NCBI GenBank assembly: GCA_964567845.1
Contig: CAZMOG010000103.1
Coordinates: forward strand, 1-5,179
Direction of reading: 5' to 3'
DNA length: 5,179 bases
Source: RGIG9079 sp964567845
Lineage (GTDB): Bacteria; Bacteroidota; Bacteroidia; Bacteroidales; Marinifilaceae
Shown here: piece by piece, positions 5,139 through 5,179 of the stretch
Position numbering within the stretch: position 1 is the stretch's first letter
Layout of the letters: each line of letters starts with the position of its first letter
Translations under genes and position numbers: made by a program
The notes under the pieces: model-generated
What the model saw: the letters and a program-made list of their open reading frames with translations, nothing else
Database searches by the model: none
Told to the model about the DNA's origin: nothing

Positions 5139-5179
5139 TAAAATTGGGGGATGTTCTTTGAAATTATTGAAATATAGTT

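Larger units (their letters stand above)
5007..5179. other. Non-coding right end with a leader-like sequence
   Basis: These 173 bases after the six-HTH gene hold no gene of usable length. A weak A/T stem (AAATTTC 5019-5025 with GAAAAATTT 5032-5040) before a short T-run could be a poor terminator. AATTTTTG at 5036-5043 matches the -7 consensus at 7 of 8 positions but lacks a -33 partner. The second copy of direct repeat D and a short closed start follow and are listed separately. Confidence 0.4.

Overview
The window looks like chromosomal DNA from a Bacteroidales bacterium, probably from the gut. The evidence is a promoter matching the Bacteroides-type consensus (TTG, 20 bp, TAnnTTTG), starts without Shine-Dalgarno sequences in A/T-rich leaders, and a tyrosine recombinase of the kind common in that order. 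I cannot name the species. There are four complete protein genes, no rRNA, tRNA or CRISPR array, and two functionally unrelated halves.

Left half (66-2058, minus strand): a two-gene operon. The upstream gene encodes a polytopic membrane protein of the steroid 5-alpha-reductase family (253 aa). Four bases later comes a single-domain Old Yellow Enzyme-family flavin oxidoreductase (408 aa). Together they look like a pair that reduces the delta-4 double bond of 3-oxo-steroids or bile acids, one giving the 5-alpha and the other the 5-beta product. A Bacteroides-type -7 element lies upstream, in the 167-bp gap shared with the divergent recombinase gene.

Right half (2226-5006, plus strand): a tyrosine site-specific recombinase (403 aa), a repeat-dense 324-bp non-coding region, and a 414-aa basic protein that I do not recognise by name. 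That protein is built from six tandem copies of a roughly 47-residue helix-turn-helix-like unit. The non-coding region has the architecture of an invertible promoter. A perfect 15-bp inverted repeat (3488-3502 and 3667-3681) encloses 164 bp carrying one strong promoter (3621-3651), which now points at the repeat-protein gene, the ON state. The same region holds a second, 24-bp imperfect inverted repeat (3446-3469 and 3545-3568), a direct repeat with 22-bp period, and a decayed copy of the start-codon neighbourhood of the downstream gene. A 19-bp direct repeat brackets the 414-aa gene (3675-3693 and 5064-5082).

My reading is that recombinase, invertible promoter and six-HTH DNA-binding protein form one phase-variable regulatory cassette. 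The multi-HTH protein under an apparent promoter switch is the part most likely to be undescribed. The inversion is inferred from sequence only. The last 60 bases contain a start codon after a typical leader, closed after six codons, possibly the broken start of a further gene or an insertion-sequence edge.
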